DNA of 64,000 nucleotides from Alphaproteobacteria bacterium (GCA_017983635.1 JAGOBA010000002.1:186001-250000), one strand, 5' to 3'. Counted from the stretch's first letter, positions 9,723-19,001 are shown. Made by a program: numbers and translations. Notes: generated by a model from the sequence alone, not told the origin.

Positions 9723-9765
9723 GTTTACCTGAAGGCCTGTCCGCCGGGGCCCACAGGGCTGACAC

Positions 9766-11847
9766 TTACTCGCGGTCGACCGGTGCCTTGATCCAACCCC
9801 GCACCCGCGCAAGATGCGCCACCATCGCCGCCGCACCAAGCGCGAACCCGCCGGCATCGAACCATGGATCGGCATAGAAGAGCGCCAAGCCCGCCGCCCC
9901 CGCGACCACGCGTTCGCTCAAGTTCGCCTCGGCGATGATCCACCCGCCGAACGCGGCCGACAGGGCCGCGACCGCCGCGCACGCGGTCAGCGTGGTCCAA
10001 ACGATGTTCGCCACGTCGCCTTGCATGAGCAGCCCGATCCCGTCCGGCGACAGGCAAAACATGAACGGCACCAGGAACGCGGGCAGGCAGTACTTCCACG
10101 CCTGCATCATCGTCGCGAACGACTCGCCGCGCGTGATCGCGGCTGCCGCAAACGGCGCCAACGCCGTCGGCGGCGACACGTCGGCCAAGACCGCATAGTA
10201 GAAAAGAAACATATGCGCCGCCGGCGCCGCCACGCCAACGTCGGTGAGCGCCGGCACCAACATCACGGCGGCGATAATGTAGGACGCCGTCACCGGCACC
10301 GCGGTCCCGAGCAACCACATGGCGAGCGCCGCGAACAGAATCGTGAAGAACAAGCTGCCGCCGCCGAACTCGACGATCAACCCGGAGACGTTGAGGCCAA
10401 GCCCGGTCAGCGTGATCACGGAGACGATGATCCCCGCGCACGCACAAGTCGCCGCCACGCCGACGACGTTCTTCGCGCCGTCGATCAGCGCCTCGACCGT
10501 GGCGAGCGCACCGGGCGCGACCGCGACACCTTTGCGCCGCGCACCGACCCACATCGCGACCGAATAGAACGTCGCCGCTGCCATCCCGATAAAGACCGCA
10601 GCCGACACGCGCTCGCCGAACGCCCAAGCGCCAAGCGCAATCACCACCCCGGCGGCCGCGCCTTCGAGCAACGTCAGACGCGTATTGGCGCGCACGAGGC
10701 TCAGCGCAAAGCCCAGTGCGATCGACCAAAACACCGCCATAAAGGCGCTCATGCCGAGGCTGAGCAGCACCGCGATCGCGCCCAGCGAGATGAAGTGATA
10801 GCCGTGCGCCTTGGTCAGCGCCCAGACCGACGCCTCGCTCGTGCGCACCGCCTGAACGCCAAGCCGCCGCGCGTCGGCTTCGACCATCAGCCAGCACGAA
10901 AGATAATAGAGCAGCGTCGGAATCGCCGCCATCACCAGCACGTCCAGATAGGTGACTTCCAGATACTCGGCGATGATGAACGCAGCCGCGCCCAGCGTCG
11001 GCGGCGACAGCAACGCCCCGATCCCCGCGGCGGAGAGAATGCCGCCCGCAACGTTCGGCGGATAGCCGGAGCGCTTCAACAACGGCCACGCCAGCGTCGC
11101 CAACGTCACCGTCGTCGCAACGCCGCTGCCCGACACGGTGCCCAAGAGAAAGCCCGACGCCACCGTCGCCCGCCCGGGCGCCGATGCGCTCGGCCGCTTA
11201 CCGAACAACGCGAAAGCCCATTCGATGAAGAATGTGCCTGCGCCGCTGCGCGCCAACACGGCACCGTAGATCGTGAACAGGATGATGAAGGTTGCCGCCA
11301 CATCCAACGGTGTCGAGAAGATGCCTTCAAGCGTCAGATAGTTCTGCCCGACGATGCGCGCGATCGAATACCCGCGATGATCGAGCGGCTCCGGCATATG
11401 AGGCCCGGCCAACGCATAGAGCAGAAAGCCGACCGTGATCGCCGGCAGCGCCCACCCTGTCGTACGTCGCGTTGCCTCCAGAATACAAAGGATCAACGCA
11501 CCGCCGAGCCATATCTCAAGCTCCAGCGGCCGCGTCGCCCGCGTCTTCACCTCTTCGATATGCGTCGCCAGATAGATCAGCGCCGCCGCACCGATCGCGA
11601 TCAAAAGCCAATCGACGATCCAAACCCGATCCCGATACCGCCCCTTTTGCACCGCCGGATAAAGCAAAAACGCCAGCGCCAGCACGAGCCCCAAAAACAT
11701 CGCCCGGTAAGCGGTGGTCCCAATGGAATACTGCGTCCAATAAAGCGCCAGCGCCGCCAGAACGAACGCCACCGCCCCGACGAGCCCGCGCATCAGCCCA
11801 CCAAGCTTGCGCGTCGGTTGTTCGTCGGTGAGTGTGTCGCTGCTCAT
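9766..11847 (-). CDS. TRAP transporter fused permease (4TM/12TM type)
   Basis: This 693-residue integral membrane protein fuses the small (DctQ-like) and large (DctM-like) permease subunits, the form that works with TAXI-type binding proteins. The N-terminal third carries about four to five helices. The remainder contains the large-subunit signature segments, including LLGTVSGSGVATTVTLATLA and GILSAAGIGALLSPPTLGAA. The partner binding protein lies just upstream on the same strand. Import is expected to be driven by a sodium or proton gradient; the substrate cannot be read from sequence. The start at 11847 (MSSDTLTDEQP) is preferred to one eight codons upstream. Confidence 0.94.
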   Translation of the reverse strand: MSSDTLTDEQPTRKLGGLMRGLVGAVAFVLAALALYWTQYSIGTTAYRAMFLGLVLALAFLLYPAVQKGRYRDRVWIVDWLLIAIGAAALIYLATHIEEVKTRATRPLELEIWLGGALILCILEATRRTTGWALPAITVGFLLYALAGPHMPEPLDHRGYSIARIVGQNYLTLEGIFSTPLDVAATFIILFTIYGAVLARSGAGTFFIEWAFALFGKRPSASAPGRATVASGFLLGTVSGSGVATTVTLATLAWPLLKRSGYPPNVAGGILSAAGIGALLSPPTLGAAAFIIAEYLEVTYLDVLVMAAIPTLLYYLSCWLMVEADARRLGVQAVRTSEASVWALTKAHGYHFISLGAIAVLLSLGMSAFMAVFWSIALGFALSLVRANTRLTLLEGAAAGVVIALGAWAFGERVSAAVFIGMAAATFYSVAMWVGARRKGVAVAPGALATVEALIDGAKNVVGVAATCACAGIIVSVITLTGLGLNVSGLIVEFGGGSLFFTILFAALAMWLLGTAVPVTASYIIAAVMLVPALTDVGVAAPAAHMFLFYYAVLADVSPPTALAPFAAAAITRGESFATMMQAWKYCLPAFLVPFMFCLSPDGIGLLMQGDVANIVWTTLTACAAVAALSAAFGGWIIAEANLSERVVAGAAGLALFYADPWFDAGGFALGAAAMVAHLARVRGWIKAPVDRE

Positions 11848-11878
11848 CGCACGACACCACCATAGGAACAAGAAAGTT

Positions 11879-11987
11879 CGTCATGGCCGGGCTTGACCCG
11901 GCCACCCAGGGACGCACGCAAAGCAATTGCCGTTTGGATCAACGACACTGGGTGGCCGGGTCGCGCTCCGCTTGCCCGGCCATGACG
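11879..11987. repeat. REP-like nested palindrome between the TRAP genes
   Basis: Two nested perfect inverted repeats are visible. The outer arms CGTCATGGCCGGGC (11879-11892) pair with 11974-11987. The inner arms GACCCGGCCACCCA (11895-11908) pair with 11949-11962. Together they can fold into one long interrupted hairpin of about 109 nt. The core resembles GC-rich intergenic palindromes dispersed in many alphaproteobacterial genomes. Sitting between binding protein and permease, it could make expression of the two genes unequal. Confidence 0.85.
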
Positions 11988-11998
11988 ACGTCTTGGTG

Positions 11999-12958
11999 TC
12001 ACTTCACGCCGCGCGCCTTGTAGAATGCGAGCGCGGCGGGATGAAAAGCGATCCCCGTCTTCGCCGCGGCACCGTTCAGCGTCAGCGTCTTCGCCTCCGG
12101 ATGGATCTTCTGTACCTCGGCGAGGTTGTCGAACACGCCCTTGAGTATCTTTTCCACCATGTCCGCCTTCATATCGGCCGAAACGAAAAGAATGTTCGCA
12201 ACGCCGACCCCCGGCACATCCGCCGGCACGCCCCCATACACGCTCTTTGGCAGCGTGAACGAGCGATAGAGGTTCGGATACTTCACGTTCAGCTTGGCCA
12301 GCACATCCGCCGCCGGCACAAACACGACCTTAGTGTTGCCGGTGGTAACCAGATCCGTGATCGCCGAGGTCGGCAGCCCGCCGATCCAGAACAGCGCGTC
12401 GATCTTTCCGTCCTTCAACGCGCCGACGGACTCCGCAACGCTGAGGTTCTCGCGCGTCACGTCCTTCATCGGCTTCAACCCGCCGGCCTCCAACAGCCGG
12501 TCCGCAATTGCCTCCGTGCTCGACCCGGCCGAACCCACCGAAACACGCTTGCCTTTCATATCGGCGACCTTGCCGATCTTGGAGTCCGCGCGCGCCACGA
12601 TGTGAACGAAGCTGTCGTAGAGCACCGCGACCGCCTGAATCTTCTGCGGTCCCGTGTCCTTATAGGCGCCGGCGCCCGCGACCCCATCGACCGCCGAATC
12701 GATGGTCGAGAGCCCGATATCCGCATCGCCCGCGCCCACCAGTTTGATGTTGTCCACCGACCCGCCCGTGACCTCCGCCGTCACCTGAAACCCCGGCACA
12801 TGTGCGCTCAGCACCCGCGCCAAACCCCCGCCATAGGGGTAGTAGACCCCACCGGTTCCGCCGGTCGCGATCGACAAGCGCTGCTTGGAAGCGGCGACCG
12901 CACCGCCCATGGCCAGCAGAACGGCCAGCGCGGCAACGGCGGCAAATCGGAAGTTCAT
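11999..12958 (-). CDS. TAXI-family TRAP transporter solute-binding protein
   Basis: This 319-residue periplasmic protein has a signal peptide (MNFRFAAVAALAVLLAM, cleavage near AVAASK). The TAXI-family start of the mature domain follows: LSIATGGTGGVYYPYGG. Later conserved blocks include AEVTGGSVDNIKLV and GKRVSVGSAGSSTE. It captures the ligand for the fused permease encoded next. The ATG at 12958 was chosen because upstream codons lack signal-peptide character. Ligand is unknown; relatives bind glutamate or other dicarboxylates, but that does not transfer safely. Confidence 0.94.
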   Translation of the reverse strand: MNFRFAAVAALAVLLAMGGAVAASKQRLSIATGGTGGVYYPYGGGLARVLSAHVPGFQVTAEVTGGSVDNIKLVGAGDADIGLSTIDSAVDGVAGAGAYKDTGPQKIQAVAVLYDSFVHIVARADSKIGKVADMKGKRVSVGSAGSSTEAIADRLLEAGGLKPMKDVTRENLSVAESVGALKDGKIDALFWIGGLPTSAITDLVTTGNTKVVFVPAADVLAKLNVKYPNLYRSFTLPKSVYGGVPADVPGVGVANILFVSADMKADMVEKILKGVFDNLAEVQKIHPEAKTLTLNGAAAKTGIAFHPAALAFYKARGVK

Positions 12959-13035
12959 CGGGCGTATCCTTGTGTGAGCGGCGGAGTGTGCCAAGCCTTC
13001 TCGCGCCATGCAATTGGCGCTATTCGTGGTCTGAA

Positions 13036-13458
13036 ATGATCAAAGTCACAGACCAAATCTCGATCGCCGAGGACGAAATCAAGGAAACCTTCGTCCGCGC
13101 CTCCGGCCCCGGCGGGCAGAACGTGAACAAGCTCTCGACGGCGGTCGAGCTGCGCTTCGACGTGCGCCGTTCGCCGAACCTGCCCGACCACGTCTCGATC
13201 CGGTTGCAGCAACTGGCCGGCCGCCGCTTGACGAAGGACGGCATCCTGGTGATCGAAGCGCAAACCCACCGCACACAAGACCGCAACCGCGCCGACGCGC
13301 TCAACCGCCTGATCGAACTCATCCGCGAGGCCACCCACGTCCCCAAGCCCCGCAAAAAAACCAAACCCTCCCGCGCCGCCAAGGCCGAACGCGTAGACCA
13401 CAAAGTCCGCCGCGGCAGCATCAAGAAAATGCGCTCCGGCCGCCCCGACTTCGATTGA
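13036..13458 (+). CDS. arfB: Peptidyl-tRNA hydrolase ArfB (ribosome rescue)
   Basis: ArfB enters stalled ribosomes that lack a stop codon in the A site and hydrolyses the peptidyl-tRNA. The 140-residue protein has the release-factor catalytic motif GPGGQNVNK (GGQ near residue 25). Its C-terminal tail is rich in Lys and Arg (about residues 105-140) and would lie in the mRNA channel. That tail and the short length separate it from PrfA and PrfB. It is a single gene between a TRAP operon on the other strand and a DUF2855 gene 11 bp downstream. Confidence 0.95.
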   Translation: MIKVTDQISIAEDEIKETFVRASGPGGQNVNKLSTAVELRFDVRRSPNLPDHVSIRLQQLAGRRLTKDGILVIEAQTHRTQDRNRADALNRLIELIREATHVPKPRKKTKPSRAAKAERVDHKVRRGSIKKMRSGRPDFD

Positions 13459-13469
13459 AAGGAACACCC

Positions 13470-14552
13470 ATGACCGCCTCCACCGACTTCCTCGTCAGCC
13501 GCAAGAACCTTCACGAAACGAAGTTCGTCGAAACGCCGCTCGCGCTCAAACCCGGCCAGGCACTGCTAAAGGTCGACCGCTTCGCCCTAACCGCCAACAA
13601 CATCACTTACGGCGCCTTCGGCGACATGATGATGTACTGGAACTTCTTCCCCGCGCCGGAGGGTTGGGGCCGGATCCCCGTGTGGGGCTTTGCCGACGTC
13701 GTCGAGTCGCAAGCCGACGGCGTGAAACCCGGTGAACGATTCTACGGCTACTTCCCGATGTCGACGCATCTGATCGTCGAACCGACGCGCACGACACCAC
13801 ATCATTTCTTCGACGGTGCCGCTCATCGCCAAAAGATGGCAGCTGTCTACAACACCTACACCCGCGTCGCCGCCGATCCGTCCTACGACAAAGCGCGCGA
13901 AGACCAGCAAGCGCTGCTGCGGCCGCTGTTCGCCACCTCGTTCCTAATCGACGACTTTCTGGTCGACAACGACTTCTTCGGTGGGCGCGAAGTCGTGCTG
14001 TCCAGCGCTTCAAGCAAAACCTCGCTCGGTCTCGCCTTCCTACTGCACGCGAACCGCCGTGGCCAAGTGAGCGTCGTCGGCCTCACCTCGAAGTCGAATG
14101 CGGGCTTCGTCGAAAAGACGAAGTACTACGACCGCGTTGTGACCTACGACGCGATCGCGCAAAGCCCCCACGACAAGACCGCCGTCTTCGTCGACATGGC
14201 GGGCAACGGCGAAATCCGTGCCGCGGTCCACAAACACTGGTCCAGCGACCTGAAGCACAGCTGCGCCGTCGGCGCCACGCACTGGGACCACAGGGAGTCG
14301 AGCGCCGACCTGCCCGGCCCGAAGCCGCAGATGTTCTTCGCGCCCGATCGCGTGAAGAAGCGCAACCAAGATTGGGGACCCGGCGGCCTGGAAAAGCATC
14401 TTGCCGCCGCCTGGACCGCCTTCAACGCCTCGGTCGACGGTTGGATGAAAATCGAGCAAGGCCGCGGCCACGCCGAGGTCGAACGCGTCTATCGTGATAT
14501 GGTCGCCGGCAAAGTGAAGCCCGAAGAAGGCCACATACTCGCGCTTGGCTAG
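13470..14552 (+). CDS. DUF2855-family protein
   Basis: This 360-residue soluble protein matches the DUF2855 family in its opening (KNLHETKFVETPL), the central block VDRFALTANNITYGAFGD and the conserved VWGFADVVES. The fold looks like a medium-chain dehydrogenase/quinone oxidoreductase, with a nucleotide-binding-like stretch around EVVLSSASSKTSLGLAF. No zinc ligands are evident and the reaction is unknown. The ATG at 13470 follows GAAAGGAACACCC, a good ribosome-binding site; an in-frame ATG at 13455 overlaps arfB and is less likely. Confidence 0.88.
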   Translation: MTASTDFLVSRKNLHETKFVETPLALKPGQALLKVDRFALTANNITYGAFGDMMMYWNFFPAPEGWGRIPVWGFADVVESQADGVKPGERFYGYFPMSTHLIVEPTRTTPHHFFDGAAHRQKMAAVYNTYTRVAADPSYDKAREDQQALLRPLFATSFLIDDFLVDNDFFGGREVVLSSASSKTSLGLAFLLHANRRGQVSVVGLTSKSNAGFVEKTKYYDRVVTYDAIAQSPHDKTAVFVDMAGNGEIRAAVHKHWSSDLKHSCAVGATHWDHRESSADLPGPKPQMFFAPDRVKKRNQDWGPGGLEKHLAAAWTAFNASVDGWMKIEQGRGHAEVERVYRDMVAGKVKPEEGHILALG

Positions 14553-14572
14553 CGCGCCAAGGGGGGGGACGA

Positions 14573-16768
14573 ATGCGCTGGACTTTCGCACTGGCGTTCG
14601 CGCTGCTGGCGCGAGCGGCGACGGCCGAGCCGACCGTCAACGCCCTCGACCCGCCGACACTGAACGCGCTGGAGAATTCGGGCTTCACCCTCTCCGAACA
14701 ATTGGGCGGCCCGAAGACCTCGCGCACGAACGAGATGTATGCGGGCAACCCGCTCTACCGCAGCCTCGCCGATGTCGTCGGCCGCCAGCTCCCGCACGAC
14801 CCGCGCACCGATCAACTGCCGCAAATGATCCCGCCGAACACGGGCGATATCCCAGAGATGGTGCGCCTCCTCCGCAACTTCGAAGACAAGGGCAAACGCT
14901 CGGCGAAGGATACGAAAGGTGGCTACTTCATCCGCCACCTCTCGAACAATTCGCAATATCCCTACACGATCGAATACGACGGCGACGAACCGCGCCACTT
15001 CGACGAGCGTTGGCTCGCCTCCCCCTATGGCGAGATGAAGCTGATCGGCGTCATCAACCGTATGGACCGCGTGGACTTCGACAGCGCGAGCTGCGGCGAG
15101 GTCCGCTTCATCTATCGCCTGTCCTACCGCACGGCGAAGGCAAGCTCATCGCTGCCCTTCTTTCTGAACCTCGTCAAAACCTACCCGAAGCAACCCGACT
15201 GCGCTCCCTTCGCCCGCCGCTGGCTTGGGGCCCAAACCGCGTCGACGCTGAAGAACGTTACGCTCAAAGACCTCACCTTCAAGCAGATCGAACTTAACTT
15301 CCAATCGCTGCGCTTCACCTCCGGCTACATGCACGATTTCGGCGGCCAGGCGATGTACATGCAGCGCATCTTCCGCGCGAACGCGGGCAAGCTGGAGCCC
15401 ATCCCGCTCGAAAACACGCCGGATGTCTTGGCCGTCGAACGCAACCCCGCCTTGCTCGCCCGCTTCGTTGAATTTCTGAAGCAAGCCGACAATCTCGCCA
15501 AGCTCGACAACGGCACGCTGGTCGTCAATTTCGACGACGCGTTCCTCGCCAAGTTCGCCGTCTCCTGGTCGACGCTCGGCCGTGCGCGTACCGCCAACAA
15601 ACCCTACTCGCGCCTCTTCGCCGCGAACCCAGGCCTCCTGCAATCGATCGACATCGCGCGGCTGAAACACATCAAATCGCGCGAAGCCCTAGTCGAGCGG
15701 CTGAACAACCTGACCTGCATGGGTTGCCACCAGATGAGCGGCACGGCGGGCTTCCACCTGCTGGGCTACGCCGACGACACCTATTCGCATCACTTCAACC
15801 GCCAGCAACTACCGCTCTCCCCGCATGCCTACGCGGAGATTACGCGCCGCGAAGCCTACGTCGAGGCGCTCGCCGTCGGTCGCGAGCCGAACCGCTTCCG
15901 CCCGCACTCCGCCTTCCCCGCCGCCGCCTGGAACGGCCCGCAGTCGCTACCCACGTTCGAAGCCGCGACCGTCGGCGAGATGTGCACGACCCCAACCGCC
16001 TTCGCCGGCGCCCCGGCCTGCGTCGCCGGCGCCACCTGCCAACGCACCGTCACCTCGCGCAGCCAAAACGTGCTCTTCGGCGAATGTGTGGTCACCGGCG
16101 GCAGAGCGCCCGCGGGCAGCGTCTGCTGGCGCGGCGAAGTGAACGAGGTCGCAGGCCCGCCGCGCGATCGCGGCCAGGTCCCCGCCTATAACCTCTTCGC
16201 CTTCCAAGACAAATGGAAGTTCGGCGGCTCGGCCTACAGCCGCAGCGAAGTCAGCCACCTCAGATGCGTGCTGCCGCAATCGGGCGCCCCACTCGGCCGC
16301 GCCAGCCGCGACTGCACCAAGGCCGAAGAAAACTTCGCAGACGTCAATCCCGCAAGCCCGCCACCGCAACTCTGCGCCAACCAAGGCGGCAACGGCTTCG
16401 ACCTCTGCGCCGCCTCCAGCAACGCCGGCGTCTGCCTGGAAGCGCGTGTCGTGCGCGGCATGCTCGACACGTGCTCGCCAAGCCGCACCTGCCGCGAAGA
16501 CTACATCTGCCAGAAAATCCCGGACTACGACCGGATCAGCGCGCGCGATTACGGCAACACCAAGAACGGCGTACGCGTAAACGTCTCAACCCCGTCCGAA
16601 ATCAACGGCAACACGATCCGCAGCTTGCACCGCAACGAAGTCGGCTTCTGCGTCCCCACCTACTTCCTCTTCAACATGCGCCTCGACGGCCACCCCAGCC
16701 CGGTCACAGGCCTGCCACCGGGCGAGCCAAGGTTCGACCGGACGCAGCCCGTGCGTGGGTACCGATAA
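14573..16768 (+). CDS. Large secreted cysteine-rich protein with one CXXCH heme-type motif
   Basis: I do not recognise this 731-residue family. A signal peptide (MRWTFALAFALLARAATAEP) sends it to the periplasm or beyond. One CMGCH motif at residues 382-386 is a canonical c-type heme attachment site, followed by HQMSGTAGFH. From about residue 465 onward the protein carries more than a dozen cysteines with short loops (for example CREDYIC), suggesting disulfide-stapled modules. The first 370 residues have no recognisable repeats. The ribosome-binding site is an unusual run of G's ending seven bases before the ATG. It is a single gene with a palindromic element downstream. Confidence 0.75.
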   Translation: MRWTFALAFALLARAATAEPTVNALDPPTLNALENSGFTLSEQLGGPKTSRTNEMYAGNPLYRSLADVVGRQLPHDPRTDQLPQMIPPNTGDIPEMVRLLRNFEDKGKRSAKDTKGGYFIRHLSNNSQYPYTIEYDGDEPRHFDERWLASPYGEMKLIGVINRMDRVDFDSASCGEVRFIYRLSYRTAKASSSLPFFLNLVKTYPKQPDCAPFARRWLGAQTASTLKNVTLKDLTFKQIELNFQSLRFTSGYMHDFGGQAMYMQRIFRANAGKLEPIPLENTPDVLAVERNPALLARFVEFLKQADNLAKLDNGTLVVNFDDAFLAKFAVSWSTLGRARTANKPYSRLFAANPGLLQSIDIARLKHIKSREALVERLNNLTCMGCHQMSGTAGFHLLGYADDTYSHHFNRQQLPLSPHAYAEITRREAYVEALAVGREPNRFRPHSAFPAAAWNGPQSLPTFEAATVGEMCTTPTAFAGAPACVAGATCQRTVTSRSQNVLFGECVVTGGRAPAGSVCWRGEVNEVAGPPRDRGQVPAYNLFAFQDKWKFGGSAYSRSEVSHLRCVLPQSGAPLGRASRDCTKAEENFADVNPASPPPQLCANQGGNGFDLCAASSNAGVCLEARVVRGMLDTCSPSRTCREDYICQKIPDYDRISARDYGNTKNGVRVNVSTPSEINGNTIRSLHRNEVGFCVPTYFLFNMRLDGHPSPVTGLPPGEPRFDRTQPVRGYR

Positions 16769-16805
16769 ACTGTCTGAATTCTGGCTCCAAGCTGCCCCCA
16801 AACAA

Positions 16806-16970
16806 AACCGCCCCCACTGCGGGGCGGTCGACAATTTCGAAGGCGAAGCCTGAGAAATTTCGGGTGGGGGGCCAGAGTGTCTGAGGGTAACCCCAACCGC
16901 TCAACGCCCCCACCCGAACCTTCTCGCACTTCGTGCTCGAACGTTCGACCGCCCCGCAGTGGGGGCGGTT
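16806..16970. repeat. 165-bp nested inverted-repeat element
   Basis: Perfect 26-bp outer arms at 16806-16831 and 16945-16970 (core CCGCCCCACTGCGGGGCGG type, itself partly palindromic) enclose inner arms TTCGGGTGGGGG (16859-16870) and its complement at 16907-16918. The element contains no convincing reading frame and has no obvious target-site duplication. It may be a MITE-like unit or a strong double-ended transcription barrier between the cysteine-rich gene and the small membrane-peptide gene. Confidence 0.85.
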
Positions 16971-16974
16971 ATCG

Positions 16975-17073
16975 CTAAGCGAACTGGAGCGCGAGCCCGG
17001 CGCCGAGAGCGACCAACGACAACGACACCAAGAATAACTTGGTACGCAAATCCAAACGCATGAAGTTGTGCAT
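16975..17073 (-). CDS. 32-residue single-helix membrane peptide
   Basis: A very small gene is supported by a strong ribosome-binding site (GGAGGATCCCC before ATG at 17073) and a sensible product. The head is positively charged (MHNFMRLDLRTK), and a hydrophobic helix fills residues 13-29 before the end LQFA. The TAG stop at 16975-16977 is only five bases from the palindromic element, whose hairpin could end the transcript. It lies downstream of the M20 peptidase gene on the same strand. No family is recognised. Confidence 0.55.
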   Translation of the reverse strand: MHNFMRLDLRTKLFLVSLSLVALGAGLALQFA

Positions 17074-17130
17074 GGGGATCCTCCGTCGCAGCAAGGCTAC
17101 GCCCAAGCGCCATCGCGGTAAAGCGGCCCG

Positions 17131-18621
17131 CTATTTCCGCGCTTTTCCCTTCTTCTTCGCCGGCTTTGCCTTCTCGTTCCGCACGAAGTGATCCGCCACG
17201 ATCTGCGCGATCGCCATCGTCACGCGCTTGCCCGTCGGGATATGCAGAAACTCGTTCGGCCCGTGCGCGTTCGACTGCGGACCCAACACGCCCGTGATCA
17301 CGAACTGCGTCTCCGGGAATTTTTCGCCCAGCATCCCCATGAACGGGATCGTCCCGCCCTCGCCCATGTAGACGACGGGCTTGCCGAACGCCATTTGCGA
17401 CGCGCGCGCGACCGACTTCTCCAGCCACGGCGCCAGCGCCGGCGCGTTCCAGCCCGTGCCGCCGCGGTCGAACTCCACCTTCACCTCGGCGTTGTACGGC
17501 GGCTTCTTCGTCAGCAGCGCCTCGACCTTCTCGATCGCTTTCTTCGCGTCCAGCGTCGGCGGCCAGCGGAACGACAGCTTTAGCGTCGTATAGGGCAACA
17601 GCACGTTCCCCGCATTCGCCGACGGCGTCAGCCCGTCCGCGCCGATGATCGAAAGCGTCGGCCGCCACGTCCGATTGAGCACCAGCTCCGAGAGCTGCTT
17701 CGCCATTGGCAACGTCCCGCCCGCGAACGGCAGCTTCGCATAAACCTCGGGCCCTAGGACCTTCGCCGCCTTCTTCGCCTGCGCAATCCGCTGCGGCGGA
17801 ATCTTGACGTAAAAGTCCTTCGGCAAAATCTTGCCCGTCACCTCGTCCTCGATCCGCGAAAGCAACTGCCGCGCAATCCGAAAACTCGACGGCACGATCC
17901 CCGACGCATCGCCCGAATGCACACCCTCCGTCAGAACCTTGACGGTCAGCGTCCCGACCCCGTTCCCGCGCAGCGACGTCGTCAGCCACAGCTGATCGTA
18001 GTTCCCGCAGCCCGAATCCAAACAAACGACCAACGACGGTTGCCCGATCCGCCCCGCCAAATGATCAATATAGAACGGCAGATCGTATGATCCGGATTCC
18101 TCGCACGCTTCGATCAAGATCACGCAGCGCGCATGCGGCACACCCTGATCCTTCAGCGCCTGCAACGCCGCCAGCGATCCGTACATCGCGTAGCCGTCAT
18201 CCGCCCCGCCGCGCCCATAAAGCTTGTCGTCCTTAATCACCGGCGTCCACGGCCCGAACCCATCCCACCAGCCCTTCATCTCCGGCTGCTTGTCGAGATG
18301 CCCGTAAAGCAGAACCGTGTCATCGCCTTGGCCGGGCCCGCCCGCCGAAGCCGTGGCGGAGGCGGGGATCTCGAAAAACAGAACCGGCGTACGTCCTTTG
18401 AGTTTCACAATCTCAAGCGTCGCCCCCGGCCACGTCGAAAGCCGCGCCCGCGCCCAAGCCTCCATCAGCTTGACCGCATCGTCCATATAGCCGTGCTGCG
18501 CCCAATCCTTGTCGTAAGCCGGCGACTTGTTCGGAATCTTGATGTACTCCACCAGCGACGGAACGATCGCATCGTCCCAGTTCGCATCGGCGTGTTTCTT
18601 GAGGCGTTGTGTGTCGAACAT
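17131..18621 (-). CDS. M20-family metallopeptidase (dipeptidase-like)
   Basis: This 496-residue cytosolic enzyme has the M20 zinc motifs: LLYGHLDKQPE (first His and Asp), YGRGGADDGYA (bridging Asp), and EACEESGSYD with the catalytic and metal Glu pair. The inserted dimerisation domain contains GVHSGDASG. The size and order match peptidases of the CNDP type. The C-terminus ends in a lysine-rich tail (PAKKKGKARK). Starts at 18621 and 18633 are both possible. It is the last large gene of the minus-strand operon headed by the iron-sulfur flavoprotein. Confidence 0.93.
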   Translation of the reverse strand: MFDTQRLKKHADANWDDAIVPSLVEYIKIPNKSPAYDKDWAQHGYMDDAVKLMEAWARARLSTWPGATLEIVKLKGRTPVLFFEIPASATASAGGPGQGDDTVLLYGHLDKQPEMKGWWDGFGPWTPVIKDDKLYGRGGADDGYAMYGSLAALQALKDQGVPHARCVILIEACEESGSYDLPFYIDHLAGRIGQPSLVVCLDSGCGNYDQLWLTTSLRGNGVGTLTVKVLTEGVHSGDASGIVPSSFRIARQLLSRIEDEVTGKILPKDFYVKIPPQRIAQAKKAAKVLGPEVYAKLPFAGGTLPMAKQLSELVLNRTWRPTLSIIGADGLTPSANAGNVLLPYTTLKLSFRWPPTLDAKKAIEKVEALLTKKPPYNAEVKVEFDRGGTGWNAPALAPWLEKSVARASQMAFGKPVVYMGEGGTIPFMGMLGEKFPETQFVITGVLGPQSNAHGPNEFLHIPTGKRVTMAIAQIVADHFVRNEKAKPAKKKGKARK

Positions 18622-18686
18622 GCTTCCCAACATCAGCTCCTGTCTTGTTAGGCCGGGCGCGCAGGCCGACCCACTACAACTTTCGC

Positions 18687-19001
18687 TCAGTCTTTACGGG
18701 CCAGGCTCGTGACCCAGTTATCAATGAGCCGCTCAACTCTGGAGCGATCGCTCGCGCTCTTGGCATTGACAAACCAGAGAAAGATGGCGAACGCCAATGT
18801 GATCAAGAGGGAGACTGAGACACCTCCCAGATAGGCACCGATGAAACCGTTGTGCGCGAAAAATGAGGCGACGGTCTCGCCATGCTCCGCCGACACCAAA
18901 TAGAGCAAGGTGTAGTAAATGAGGCAGATGACCGAAGAACCCGCGTGAAAGCCTGCGAACACGAGCGGCAGAACGGCCAAAATGTTTCGCGTATCACGCA
19001 T
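18687..19001 (-). CDS. Small multi-pass membrane protein, unknown function
   Basis: This 104-residue protein has two or three hydrophobic segments (about residues 8-35, 49-77), with a charged C-terminal tail (DRSRVERLIDNWV). Its ATG comes immediately after the SDR stop codon with no gap, so it is translationally coupled. No family is recognised. Base composition is slightly lower in GC than its neighbours. Confidence 0.7.
   Translation of the reverse strand: MRDTRNILAVLPLVFAGFHAGSSVICLIYYTLLYLVSAEHGETVASFFAHNGFIGAYLGGVSVSLLITLAFAIFLWFVNAKSASDRSRVERLIDNWVTSLARKD

Noticed and set aside
9814..11865. 683-residue plus-strand frame opposite the TRAP permease
   Set aside because: It is Arg/His-rich, lacks any domain, and exactly mirrors the permease gene; it is an antisense artefact of high-GC codon use.
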